Origin: Trebonia kvetii
Lineage (GTDB): Bacteria > Actinomycetota > Actinomycetes > Streptosporangiales > Streptosporangiaceae
Assembly: GCF_007827045.1 (NCBI RefSeq)
Contig: NZ_RPFW01000005.1
Location: forward strand, 267,835-331,834
Reading direction: 5' to 3'
DNA: 64,000 nucleotides
Under the pieces are notes generated by a model that saw nothing but the letters and a program-made list of their open reading frames with translations, was not told the origin of the DNA and did no database searches. Shown here one piece after another: positions 24,216 through 32,393 of this stretch (within the stretch, counting starts at the first letter, position 1; the number at the start of each line of letters is the position of its first letter). Made by a program: the position numbers and the translations under genes.

Positions 24216-26590
24216 CCGCCGCCCCGCTCCCCAAGACCGGTGCGGCCCGCTATGCCGGCAGCCGCGTCCAGCGCGTCGAGGACGCCAGGCTGCTGACCGG
24301 TGCGGGCACCTTCGTCGACGACGTCACCCGGCCTGGCATGCTGCACGCCTGCTTCGTCCGCAGCCCGCACCCGAGGGCGCGCATCGTCTCCATCGATAAC
24401 TCGGCCGCGCTCGCCCTGCCCGGCGTGCACGCCGTCTTCACGGCCGGCGACCTCAACGGCGACGTGGTCGAGGCCTGGTACACCGGGACGGGGAACCAGG
24501 TCCCCGACACGCCGCGGCCGCCGCTGGCGGTCAGCGAGGCCAGGTTCGCCGGCGACATCGTGGCCCTCGTCGTGGCGGACAGCCGCTACCTCGCGGAGGA
24601 CGCCGCCGAGCTGGTCGACGTGGACTATGAGCCGCTGCCGGCGGTCCCCGACTACGCGCGTGCCCGGACGGCGGAGGCCCTCGTGCACGACGGCTACGCA
24701 GGCAACCTAGCGGGGGAGCTCGCCGGCGCGCCTGCCGAGACGATCGCCGACGCCTACGACGGCGCCGCGCACGTGGTCAGCGAGACGATCTGGGAGCAGG
24801 CGCAGGGCGCCGTGCCGATGGAGACCCGCGGCCTGGTCGCGGAGTGGTCGCGGGGCAGCGGCGAGCTGACCGTCTGGGCGGCCACGCAGGCGCCGCACGA
24901 GGTGCGGATGTTCGCCGCCCGGCTGCTCGGCATCCCCGAGCACAGCGTCCGGGTGATCACCCGCGATGTCGGCGGCGGCTTCGGGCAGAAGGTCGTGCCG
25001 CTGCGCGAGGACATCTGCGTCCTGCTCGCGGCGCGGAGGCTGGCAGGCGCGGTCAAGTGGATCGAGGACCGCAGAGAGAACCTGCAGTCCGCGGGCACGG
25101 CGCGGCACGAGCACGGTGAGGCGAGGCTCGCCTTCGACGACGCGGGTACGATACTCGCCGCGTCGCTCGACCATGTCCAGGACGTTGGCGCGTACCCGAC
25201 GCCGTGGCCGGTCATGACCGGCGCGGCGACCGGGATGATCTTCCCTGGCCCGTACCGGGTCGCCAGGGGAACGTTCAGCCACGCCTCGGTGTTCTCCTCC
25301 ACCCCCGGCCGGATCGCCTACCGTGGACCGTGGGCGTTCGAGACCCTGGCCCGCGAGGTCACCCTCGACATCGCGGCCCGCCGGATGGCCATCGACCCGG
25401 CGGAACTGCGCCGCAGGAACCTGCTGCGCCGCGATGAGATGCCGTATTCGAGCCCGACCGGCATGCCGTACGACCACATGGACCCGCTGGAGACGCTGGA
25501 GCAGGCCCTGGCGGTCCTGGACTACGACGCGTTCCGCAATGAGCAGGCCGCGGCCCGCGCGCAGGGCCGCTACCTGGGCGTCGGGATCTCCTGCTACGCC
25601 GAGCCGACGGCGCCGGCGTTCGGCGTGTATGCGACCGAGGGCGCGACCATCAGGATCGAGCCGTCGGGGAAGGTCAACGTCTACCTAGCCGGCGGCTCGA
25701 CCGGCAACAGCCTGGAGACGACGGCGGTCCAGCTCGCCGCCGACGCGCTCGGCGCCGACATCGCCGACGTGCACACGATCCAGGGCGACACGGCGGTCAC
25801 GCCGTTCGGCGCGGGCACCGGCGGCAGCCGCAGCGGCTCGATGATCGCCGGGGCTGTCGGGGTCACGGCGGCGGAACTGCGGGACAAGCTCACCAAGATG
25901 GCCGCGCACAAGCTGGAGGCGAGCGAGGCCGACATCGAACTGGCCCAGAGCAGGGCGGCGGTGAAGGGCGACCCGGAGGCCGGGGTCAGCTTCGCCGAAC
26001 TGGCCGACATCGCCTACTTCCAGCCGTACGCGCTGCCGCCGGGGACGTCACCCGGGCTCGAGGCGTCCGCCAGGTACGCGGCGACCGGCATGGGCCTGTG
26101 GGCATGCGCCACCCACGTGTGCACCTGCGAGGTCGACGTCACGACGGGCAAGGTGACGCTGTTGCGCTACGTCGTCGGCGAGGACTGCGGGCACATGATC
26201 AACCCGGCCGTCGTCGAGGGCCAGATCGCGGGCGGCGTCGTGCAGGGCATCGGCGGCGCGCTGCTCGAGGAGCTCGCCTACGACGCCGACGGCAACCCGG
26301 TCGCCACCACCTTCATGGACTACCTGCTGCCGACCGCGGCTGAGGTGCCGGTGATCGAGTACGCGCACGTGGAGACGGCACCCGGGCCAGGCCCCGGCGG
26401 CTACAAGGGCGTCGGCGAGGGCGGCGCGATCGGCGCGCCGCCCGCCGTCGTCAACGCGGTGGCGGACGCCCTGGCGCCGTTCGGCGTGACGATCACCAGG
26501 CTCCCGCTCACCCCGGCGGCCATCGCCAGCCTGATCGACGCCAGCCTGATCGACCAGGGCCGGGAGCCGGAAACAGGAGGCAGCCAGTGA
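24212..26590 (+). CDS. Molybdenum hydroxylase large subunit (xanthine dehydrogenase/CoxL family)
   Basis: This 792-residue molybdopterin-binding subunit has the family start RVEDARLLTGAGTFVDD, the Moco-binding GGGFGQK, and the catalytic Glu loop GVGEGGAIGAPP near the C-terminus. The loop that reads AYxCSFR in true CO dehydrogenase and AYRGAGR in form II enzymes reads AYRGPWAFET here. CO oxidation is therefore unlikely; hydroxylation of a carbon next to a carbonyl or ring nitrogen, or of an aldehyde, is more plausible. It is coupled to the P450 (ATGA) and to the FAD subunit (GTGA). Confidence 0.93.
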   Translation: MTAAPLPKTGAARYAGSRVQRVEDARLLTGAGTFVDDVTRPGMLHACFVRSPHPRARIVSIDNSAALALPGVHAVFTAGDLNGDVVEAWYTGTGNQVPDTPRPPLAVSEARFAGDIVALVVADSRYLAEDAAELVDVDYEPLPAVPDYARARTAEALVHDGYAGNLAGELAGAPAETIADAYDGAAHVVSETIWEQAQGAVPMETRGLVAEWSRGSGELTVWAATQAPHEVRMFAARLLGIPEHSVRVITRDVGGGFGQKVVPLREDICVLLAARRLAGAVKWIEDRRENLQSAGTARHEHGEARLAFDDAGTILAASLDHVQDVGAYPTPWPVMTGAATGMIFPGPYRVARGTFSHASVFSSTPGRIAYRGPWAFETLAREVTLDIAARRMAIDPAELRRRNLLRRDEMPYSSPTGMPYDHMDPLETLEQALAVLDYDAFRNEQAAARAQGRYLGVGISCYAEPTAPAFGVYATEGATIRIEPSGKVNVYLAGGSTGNSLETTAVQLAADALGADIADVHTIQGDTAVTPFGAGTGGSRSGSMIAGAVGVTAAELRDKLTKMAAHKLEASEADIELAQSRAAVKGDPEAGVSFAELADIAYFQPYALPPGTSPGLEASARYAATGMGLWACATHVCTCEVDVTTGKVTLLRYVVGEDCGHMINPAVVEGQIAGGVVQGIGGALLEELAYDADGNPVATTFMDYLLPTAAEVPVIEYAHVETAPGPGPGGYKGVGEGGAIGAPPAVVNAVADALAPFGVTITRLPLTPAAIASLIDASLIDQGREPETGGSQ

Positions 26591-27462
26591 AGCCGGCCCC
26601 GTTCGAGTACCACGCGCCGGAGAGCACCAAGGAGGCCGTCGACCTGCTGGCCGAGCTCGGCGACGGCGCGAAGCTGATCGCCGGCGGGCAGAGCCTGGTC
26701 CCGGTGCTCGCCTTGCGGCTCGCGGTGTTCGATCACCTCATCGACATCCGCCGGATCAGGGTGCTGCGCGGTATCGAGGAGCGTGGCGACTCCGTGTGGA
26801 TCGGGGCGGCCACCACCGAGGCGGAGATCGGCCGCTCGGCGCTTGCCACCAGGCGCGTGCCGCTGCTGTCCCGCGCCACGCCGCTGATCGGCCACTTCCA
26901 GATCCGCAACCGGGGCACGATCGGCGGATCGCTGGCCCACGCGGACGCGGCGGCCGAGTACCCGGCGGTGGCCCTGGCGCTGGACGCGACCGTCGAGGCC
27001 CTCTCGCCCCGCGGCCAGCGGGAGATCCCGGCGGCCGAGTTCTTCACCGGCATCTGGACCACCGAGCTTGAGCCCGACGAGTTGCTCACCGGGGTTAGCT
27101 TCCCGGTGGCAGCCGGGAGGCGGGGCTTCGCGATCGAGGAGTTCGCTCGCCGCTCGGGCGACTTCGCGGTGGCGGGCGCGGCCGTCGCGGTGGGGCTTGA
27201 CCCTGGCGGCCGGGTCAGCGCGAGCGGCATCGGCCTGTTCGGGCTCGGCCCGACCGCGCTGCGCGCCGCAGCCGCCGAGACGGCGGTCGCCGGCATCGCC
27301 GTCAGCGATATCGATCCGGCGGAGGTCGGGCGGGCCGCCGTGGCGGACCTGGACGCGGTCCCGTCCGACCTGCACGGCAGCGCCAGCTACCGGAAGAAGG
27401 TGGGCGCGGCCATGGTCGCCCGCGCCTGGGAACAGGCCGTCAAGGAGGCAGTCAGTGGCTGA
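26587..27462 (+). CDS. Molybdenum hydroxylase FAD-binding subunit (CoxM type)
   Basis: This 291-residue medium subunit has the FAD-binding motifs AGGQSLVP (about residues 38-45) and TIGGSLAHADAAAEYP (about 116-131), plus a C-terminal CO-dehydrogenase-flavoprotein domain. It transfers electrons from the 2Fe-2S subunit to the final acceptor. The GTG start overlaps the large-subunit stop (GTGA), and its own stop overlaps the small-subunit start by eight bases, supporting stoichiometric synthesis of the L-M-S complex. Confidence 0.93.
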   Translation: MKPAPFEYHAPESTKEAVDLLAELGDGAKLIAGGQSLVPVLALRLAVFDHLIDIRRIRVLRGIEERGDSVWIGAATTEAEIGRSALATRRVPLLSRATPLIGHFQIRNRGTIGGSLAHADAAAEYPAVALALDATVEALSPRGQREIPAAEFFTGIWTTELEPDELLTGVSFPVAAGRRGFAIEEFARRSGDFAVAGAAVAVGLDPGGRVSASGIGLFGLGPTALRAAAAETAVAGIAVSDIDPAEVGRAAVADLDAVPSDLHGSASYRKKVGAAMVARAWEQAVKEAVSG

Positions 27463-27940
27463 CATCAGCATCGAGGTCACCGTCAACGGCCGGCTCAGGC
27501 GGGCGACCGTCGAGCCCCGGCTGACCCTGGCCGACTTCCTTCGCGAGCGCTGCCACCTCACTGGCACGCACCTGGGCTGCGAGCACGGCGTCTGCGGCGC
27601 GTGCACCGTCCTGCTCGACGGGCAGGCGGTGCGCGGCTGCCTCGTCTTCGCGGTGCAGGCCGACGGCGGCGAGATCACCACCGTCGAGGGCATCGCCGCG
27701 CCTGACGGCACCCTGTCAACCGTCCAGCAGGCGTTCCGTGAGCACCACGGGCTGCAGTGCGGCTTCTGCACCCCCGGCTTCGTCACCTCGGTGACCGCCT
27801 TCCTGCGCGACAATCCCAGCCCCACGGACGAGGAGATTCGCGAGGGGCTGTCCGGCAACCTGTGCCGCTGCACCGGCTACCAGGGCATTCTGGCCGCCGT
27901 CCGCGCCGCGGCCGACACCATCAACGAAGAAGCGAGGTAA
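27455..27940 (+). CDS. Molybdenum hydroxylase 2Fe-2S subunit (CoxS type)
   Basis: This 161-residue subunit has an N-terminal ferredoxin-like cluster (CEHGVCGAC plus a later Cys) and a C-terminal cluster (CGFC and CRC in LSGNLCRCTGYQGI). The open frame extends far upstream, but GTG 27455 is preceded by AAGGAGG (27442-27448) and begins at the conserved N-terminus. It completes the three-subunit molybdenum hydroxylase. The gene order L-M-S differs from the M-S-L order of the classical cox operon. Confidence 0.93.
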   Translation: MADISIEVTVNGRLRRATVEPRLTLADFLRERCHLTGTHLGCEHGVCGACTVLLDGQAVRGCLVFAVQADGGEITTVEGIAAPDGTLSTVQQAFREHHGLQCGFCTPGFVTSVTAFLRDNPSPTDEEIREGLSGNLCRCTGYQGILAAVRAAADTINEEAR

Positions 27941-27946
27941 CAGAGC

Positions 27947-28783
27947 ATGCCAGGAAGAGTCGAGGGCAAGGTCGCCTTCATCACCGGCGCCGGCCGCGGC
28001 CAGGGCCGCAGCCACGCGGTGAAGCTGGCCGCCGAGGGTGCCGACATCATCGCGATCGACATCTGCCATGACGTCGAGGGCGCCCTGGAGATGGCGACGG
28101 CCGACGACCTCGCCGAGACGGTCAAGCTGGTAGAGGCGCAGGACCGCCGGATTGTCGCGACCCAGGCGGACGTGCGCGACCTCGACGCGGTCAAGGCCGC
28201 GGTGGATGCCGGCGTCGCCGAGCTCGGCCGGCTGGACATCGTGGTGGCCAACGCGGGCATCGCCAGCATCGGCGGCACGGTGCAGGACATGAGCGTGGAC
28301 AACTGGCACAACACCATCGACATCAACCTGACCGGCCCGTGGAACACCGCCCGGGCGGCCATCCCGCACTTGATCGCGGGCGGCCGCGGCGGCGCGATCG
28401 TGCTCACCAGCTCCGTCGGCGGCGCGAAGGCGATGCCGGGAATGAGCCACTACATCTCGGCCAAGCACGGCGTCATCGGTCTGATGCGGACGCTCGCGGT
28501 GGAACTCGGCCAGCACCACATCCGGGTCAACTCGGTCCTGCCGACCAACGTGAACACTCCGATGTTCATGAACGAGGGCGCGTTCAAGATGTTCCGTCCC
28601 GACCTGGAGCGCCCGACCGCGGCCGACGCCGAGCCGATCATCGCGCAGTTCATGCACGTGCTGCCGCACGGCTGGGTCGAGCCTGAGGACATCAGCAACG
28701 CGATACTCTTCCTGGTCAGCGACGAATCCAGGTACATCACCGGGGTACCGCTCGCCGTCGACCTCGGCGCGCTGCTCAAATAA
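27947..28783 (+). CDS. Mycofactocin-coupled SDR-family oxidoreductase
   Basis: This 278-residue SDR has the hallmark N-terminus of mycofactocin-dependent dehydrogenases: TGAGRGQGRSHAVKLAAEGA followed by IIAIDIC. NAG, the catalytic Ser in TSSVGG and YxxxK in YISAKHG are present. In that family the NAD is not exchanged freely and electrons pass to mycofactocin. It starts six bases after the 2Fe-2S gene, so it belongs to the same operon. It probably oxidises the alcohol made by the P450. The mycofactocin biosynthesis genes are not in this window. Confidence 0.9.
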   Translation: MPGRVEGKVAFITGAGRGQGRSHAVKLAAEGADIIAIDICHDVEGALEMATADDLAETVKLVEAQDRRIVATQADVRDLDAVKAAVDAGVAELGRLDIVVANAGIASIGGTVQDMSVDNWHNTIDINLTGPWNTARAAIPHLIAGGRGGAIVLTSSVGGAKAMPGMSHYISAKHGVIGLMRTLAVELGQHHIRVNSVLPTNVNTPMFMNEGAFKMFRPDLERPTAADAEPIIAQFMHVLPHGWVEPEDISNAILFLVSDESRYITGVPLAVDLGALLK

Positions 28784-28889
28784 CAGTCTGTCCTTATCCC
28801 GAACGGGTTGTGGCTCCGCGTGGGGCTTCCAGGCGCTGCGAGAGGTCGCCCGGGATCCCACGCGGATCGCACCGCCCTAAGATTGGTGC

Positions 28890-29510
28890 ATGTCGTCACA
28901 TGGAGCCGCCGTAGTGCGCCCCGCCTCACGGGAGATCGCCCGGGCGGCCGTGCAGGCCGAGCTGAGCCTGGCCGCCTACGACCTCGCGGTGGAGAAGGGG
29001 TACGACAACGTCACCCTCGACGACATGGCCGCGGCGGGCGGCGTTTCCCGCAGCACTTTCCTGCGCTACTTCCGCACCAAGGACCAGGCGATCCTGGTGG
29101 CGCTCAAGGCCTACGTCGAGCGCATGGCGGACGCGTTGCGGTCCCGGCCCCGCGAGGAAGACGACTGGGTGGCCCTGCGCAGCGCGATCGAGTCGTTCGT
29201 CGTGCCGATCTACACGAGGAACCCAGCGGGCGCGCAAGCGATCAGCCGGCTCGCGATGTTCACCCGGACGCTGTCGGGCACTCACCTGGAGCGGGCGGAC
29301 TGGCGCACGCCGCTGACGGCCGCGCTGGCCGAGCGCCACAGCATCGCCGGGCCGGTTCCGATCGGCCTGTCGGTCAAGGTGGCCGCGGCGCTCGACTGCA
29401 TGTCTCTCGCCGTGGCGCACTGGGTCGCCGTCGATGGAGCGGCGGACCTGGTAGATCTGCTCCGTGAGGCCTTCGCCGCCCTGGACGGCATGCGCGCCGC
29501 GCACGACTGA
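28890..29510 (+). CDS. TetR-family regulator
   Basis: This 206-residue protein has a TetR HTH (VTLDDMAAAGGVSRSTFLRYF) and a helical ligand-binding domain. A TAAGAT hexamer (28878-28883) ends six bases before the ATG and there is no Shine-Dalgarno sequence, so the mRNA is probably leaderless. It is downstream of the Mo-hydroxylase operon and convergent with the amidohydrolase gene. Confidence 0.88.
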   Translation: MSSHGAAVVRPASREIARAAVQAELSLAAYDLAVEKGYDNVTLDDMAAAGGVSRSTFLRYFRTKDQAILVALKAYVERMADALRSRPREEDDWVALRSAIESFVVPIYTRNPAGAQAISRLAMFTRTLSGTHLERADWRTPLTAALAERHSIAGPVPIGLSVKVAAALDCMSLAVAHWVAVDGAADLVDLLREAFAALDGMRAAHD

Positions 29511-29515
29511 GCGGC

Positions 29516-30817
29516 TTACGCCGGCGGCGGAACGACCGGCGAAGGCGGCGGGGTCACCGGAGCCAGCTTCTTCGAGTCGTCGAAGCCGACGATCTTGGCC
29601 AGGTTGCCGCCGAGGATCTTGGCGCGGTCGACGTCGGGGACGTCAGCGAACTGCTCCTCGATCACCGCCTGGCTGCCGAGGAAGGTGCCCTCCGCGTGCG
29701 GGTAGTCGCTGCCCCAGTAGATGGTGTCGACCCCGGTGATGTGCCGGGACAGCACGGCGATCTTATCGTCGGCGAACTGAACGCGGAAGTTGCGCTTGAC
29801 GTACTCGCTCGGCTTGAGCGGCAGCGGCCAGCGGTCGTTGATCTTGAACAGACGGCCCATGAGCTTCTGGTCGTGCGGGTCGACCCCCTCGTCCCAGAAA
29901 CCAAGCCACCAGTGCGGGTCCTGCCCGGTGCCGGTGCGCCAGGCCTTGTCCATCGAGCCCATGTAGTTCGCCAGCCAGCCCGCGTTGAACTCGATCACGT
30001 TGAACATCAGGTTGGGGTGCCGCTCGCACACGCCCGCGCTGACCAGGTCGGCGATGATCCGCATCGGGCTGGCGGCCGCGGTGCTGCCGCCGCCCATGGT
30101 GCGCCCGGCGAGCAGGGCGCCGCTGAGCTCCTGCGTGCCCATGGTCATCGCGGTCAGGATGCCCTTGACCTGGCTGCCAGTGGCCGAGGTGCCGGCCTTG
30201 GAGTCGACGCCGCCCGATGCCACGTGAATGAAGATGGGCAGGCCGTTCGCCTCGGCGGCCTCCCAGATCGGCTCGTACTCCGGCGCCCAGTACGGGAAGG
30301 GCTGCGGGATCTCGGGCAGGATCAGGGCCGTCAGGCCGAGCCTGACCGCGCGCTCGATCTCCTTGACCGCGTCGGCCGCGTCGGTGGTCGGGATGGCGGC
30401 GGCGGGCCGGATCCGGTTGGCGTACGGCAGGTAGGTCTCGGCCAGCCAGTCGTTGTAGACCCGGGCGTGCGCGATGGACCGCTCGTGGATATCGGTGTAC
30501 AGCGCGAAGAACGACAGGTTGGGGAACAGCATGGTCGCGTCGACGCCGTCGCGGTCCATGTCGCGCAGGATGCTGGACGGCAGCCCGTCGGGCGTCGGCC
30601 CGGGGAACTGGCGGTAGCGGGACACGGTCCAGCCCTCATACCCGGCCGTGTGCACGGTGCGGAACTGCGTGTGACCCCCAGGCACCAGCGGGTCCTCGAG
30701 GATCGTGTCTTCTTCCCACAGCGCCTGGTCGCGCATGTTCTTGGGCAGGCGGGTCTTGTAGAGGTCGACTGGCTCGACGACGTGACTGTCGCCGGAAACG
30801 ATGAATTCCTTGGCCAT
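29516..30817 (-). CDS. Amidohydrolase-family metal-dependent hydrolase/decarboxylase
   Basis: This 433-residue protein of the amidohydrolase_2 (ACMSD-like) type has the N-terminal metal site DSHVVEP, a central His in FIHVASGG, and the C-terminal WGSDYPHAEG motif with Asp. Members catalyse hydrolysis or decarboxylation of cyclic or carboxylated substrates, often in aromatic and terpenoid catabolism. The last 15 residues are Pro-rich. GAGACCCC precedes ATG 30817; the ribosome site is weak. The actual substrate is unknown. Confidence 0.87.
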   Translation of the reverse strand: MAKEFIVSGDSHVVEPVDLYKTRLPKNMRDQALWEEDTILEDPLVPGGHTQFRTVHTAGYEGWTVSRYRQFPGPTPDGLPSSILRDMDRDGVDATMLFPNLSFFALYTDIHERSIAHARVYNDWLAETYLPYANRIRPAAAIPTTDAADAVKEIERAVRLGLTALILPEIPQPFPYWAPEYEPIWEAAEANGLPIFIHVASGGVDSKAGTSATGSQVKGILTAMTMGTQELSGALLAGRTMGGGSTAAASPMRIIADLVSAGVCERHPNLMFNVIEFNAGWLANYMGSMDKAWRTGTGQDPHWWLGFWDEGVDPHDQKLMGRLFKINDRWPLPLKPSEYVKRNFRVQFADDKIAVLSRHITGVDTIYWGSDYPHAEGTFLGSQAVIEEQFADVPDVDRAKILGGNLAKIVGFDDSKKLAPVTPPPSPVVPPPA

Positions 30818-30870
30818 GGCGGGGGTCTCCAGACGCTCGGCATCCGCGCTGATAGCTCTGAAACTTCAAT

Positions 30871-30947
30871 GTCATTTATGACCCTGTGGGTTCGGACGCT
30901 ACGGCGCATCCCAGGGCACGTCAACGACACGTTCCGCTAGGCAGGAC
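30871..30947. repeat. Dispersed imperfect repeat, copy A
   Basis: This 77-base segment aligns with 57917-57994. Identical ends include TTCGGACGCT and GTTCCGCTAGGCAGGAC, with a partly conserved middle. It lies between the amidohydrolase start and the P450 stop. The reverse complement of its right end also resembles 14506-14519. Confidence 0.6.
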
Positions 30948-30952
30948 GCCCC

Positions 30953-32218
30953 TCAGCTGAACTCAAGGGTGAGCGCCCGCAGCCCGTGGATCATGTAGGT
31001 CGGCAGGTATTCGTACCGGCGGGCGCCCGCAGGGCCGTGCGCGGCCTCGGAAACACGGATCTCGTTCGTCCTGTCGAACAGGCGCTCGATGACGACGCGT
31101 CCCTCCGCCCGTGCCAGCGGCGCGCCCGGGCAGGTGTGGATACCGGCGCCGAACGAGATGTGCTGCCGGACGTTGGGCCGGTCGATGCGCATCTCGTGCG
31201 GGCATTCGAACTGGCGCGGGTCACGGCCGGTCGCGCCGTGCAGCAGCATGATGGTGCTACCCGCGGGGATCTCCACCCCGGCCAGCGTGGTGGTCTTCAG
31301 CGCCAGGCGGAACGCGCCCTTGATCGGGCTCTCCAGCCGCAGCGTCTCCTCGATGAACCGGGGGATGAGCTCGCGGTGCTCTCGCAGCCGCTGCTGCAGC
31401 CCCGGCTCGTCGCAGATCAGCCGTAGGGCCGTGCTGAGCAGCCGGACGGTGGTCTCCTGCCCGGCGGAGAACAGGTTGGCCGCGATCCTTGCCACGTCCA
31501 CCGGTTCCGGCGTCGAGCCGTCAGGGAACGTCGCCCGCGCCATGCCGGTCAGCACGTCGCCCCGCGGTTCACGCCGCAGTTCCTCGATGCGCTCGGTGAA
31601 GTAGCCGTAGAGGAAGTCGAGCGGATGGTGCGGCCGGCCCTCGTCCTCGCCGGTGTCGCCGAGCAGCCGCCGGCCGACGCCGGCCTGGCGCAGCAGCGAC
31701 GGGTGATCCGACTCGGGCACGCCGAGCAGGTCGGCGATGACCAGCAGGGTGTAGGGCTGCGCGAAGTCGTCGATGAACTCGCACTGGCCGCCGGGGAGCA
31801 CGACGTCGAGCTGGCGGTCGGCCAGCCGCCACATGAACTCCTCGTTCTCCTTCAGGCGCTTGGGGGTGATCAGCCCCATCAGCAGCCCGCGGTGCGCGGT
31901 GTGCTTCGGCGGGTCGAAGCTGATGATCTGGTCGCCCATCGGCACCGCGTCGCGGCACTGCTCGACCTGCTCGGTGACGTCGTCGCCGGTGAGCTCGACC
32001 GGGAACTTGAAGCTGGGCCCGGCCACGATGTTGACGTTCGAGAACGTGGCCGCGTCCCGTAGCACGGTGAGCACCTCCTCGTGCCCGGCCACCATCACCA
32101 CCCCGTGGTGCGGTTCCCGCCACACCCGTCGGCCTTCGAGCAGAAAGTCGAAGTACGGATAGGTGTCGGCCGCGACGGACTCGTCGCTGAAGTAGTCGGT
32201 GGTGGTGAAGTCGGTCAT
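30953..32218 (-). CDS. Cytochrome P450
   Basis: This 421-residue P450 has an I-helix SAGQETTVRLL, ExxR in EETLR, and the canonical heme motif FGAGIHTCPGAPLAR. The frame is open to 32308, but ATG 32218 (MTDFTTTDYF) is the natural N-terminus. It is divergent from the SDR gene at 32394, and the two share an AT-rich promoter region with an inverted repeat. Likely role: oxygenation of a hydrophobic substrate in the same catabolic island. Confidence 0.92.
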   Translation of the reverse strand: MTDFTTTDYFSDESVAADTYPYFDFLLEGRRVWREPHHGVVMVAGHEEVLTVLRDAATFSNVNIVAGPSFKFPVELTGDDVTEQVEQCRDAVPMGDQIISFDPPKHTAHRGLLMGLITPKRLKENEEFMWRLADRQLDVVLPGGQCEFIDDFAQPYTLLVIADLLGVPESDHPSLLRQAGVGRRLLGDTGEDEGRPHHPLDFLYGYFTERIEELRREPRGDVLTGMARATFPDGSTPEPVDVARIAANLFSAGQETTVRLLSTALRLICDEPGLQQRLREHRELIPRFIEETLRLESPIKGAFRLALKTTTLAGVEIPAGSTIMLLHGATGRDPRQFECPHEMRIDRPNVRQHISFGAGIHTCPGAPLARAEGRVVIERLFDRTNEIRVSEAAHGPAGARRYEYLPTYMIHGLRALTLEFS

Positions 32219-32303
32219 GGGTCTACTCCACGTGCGTCGTCGCCGGCCAGCTGACGGGCCTGTGCCGCCGCAAGCCTTTACAGCGGGCCAGGGAACTCGT
32301 ATC

Positions 32304-32338
32304 TTCACTATAAAAATTCAATTAGTGAACTACTAGTA
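32304..32338. promoter_or_regulatory. AT-rich divergent promoter with inverted repeat
   Basis: TTCACTA (32304-32310) and TAGTGAA (32323-32329) form an exact inverted repeat separated by 12 AT-rich bases. A second small palindrome TACTAGTA follows at 32331-32338. This is the only AT-rich tract between the P450 and SDR genes, and a likely operator/promoter for both. Confidence 0.55.
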
Positions 32339-32393
32339 CTTGGTACCACAGCCGCGGTCAGAGCATCAAGGCCGGGACGAAGGGGGAGAGCAG

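Noticed and set aside
26401..27873. 490-residue minus-strand open frame opposite the Mo-hydroxylase genes
   Set aside because: It is a shadow frame caused by high GC at third positions; the plus-strand genes carry cofactor motifs.
24212..27940. Aerobic CO dehydrogenase
   Set aside because: The large-subunit loop lacks the Cys of AYxCSFR and the gene order is not that of coxMSL, so carbon monoxide oxidation is not supported.
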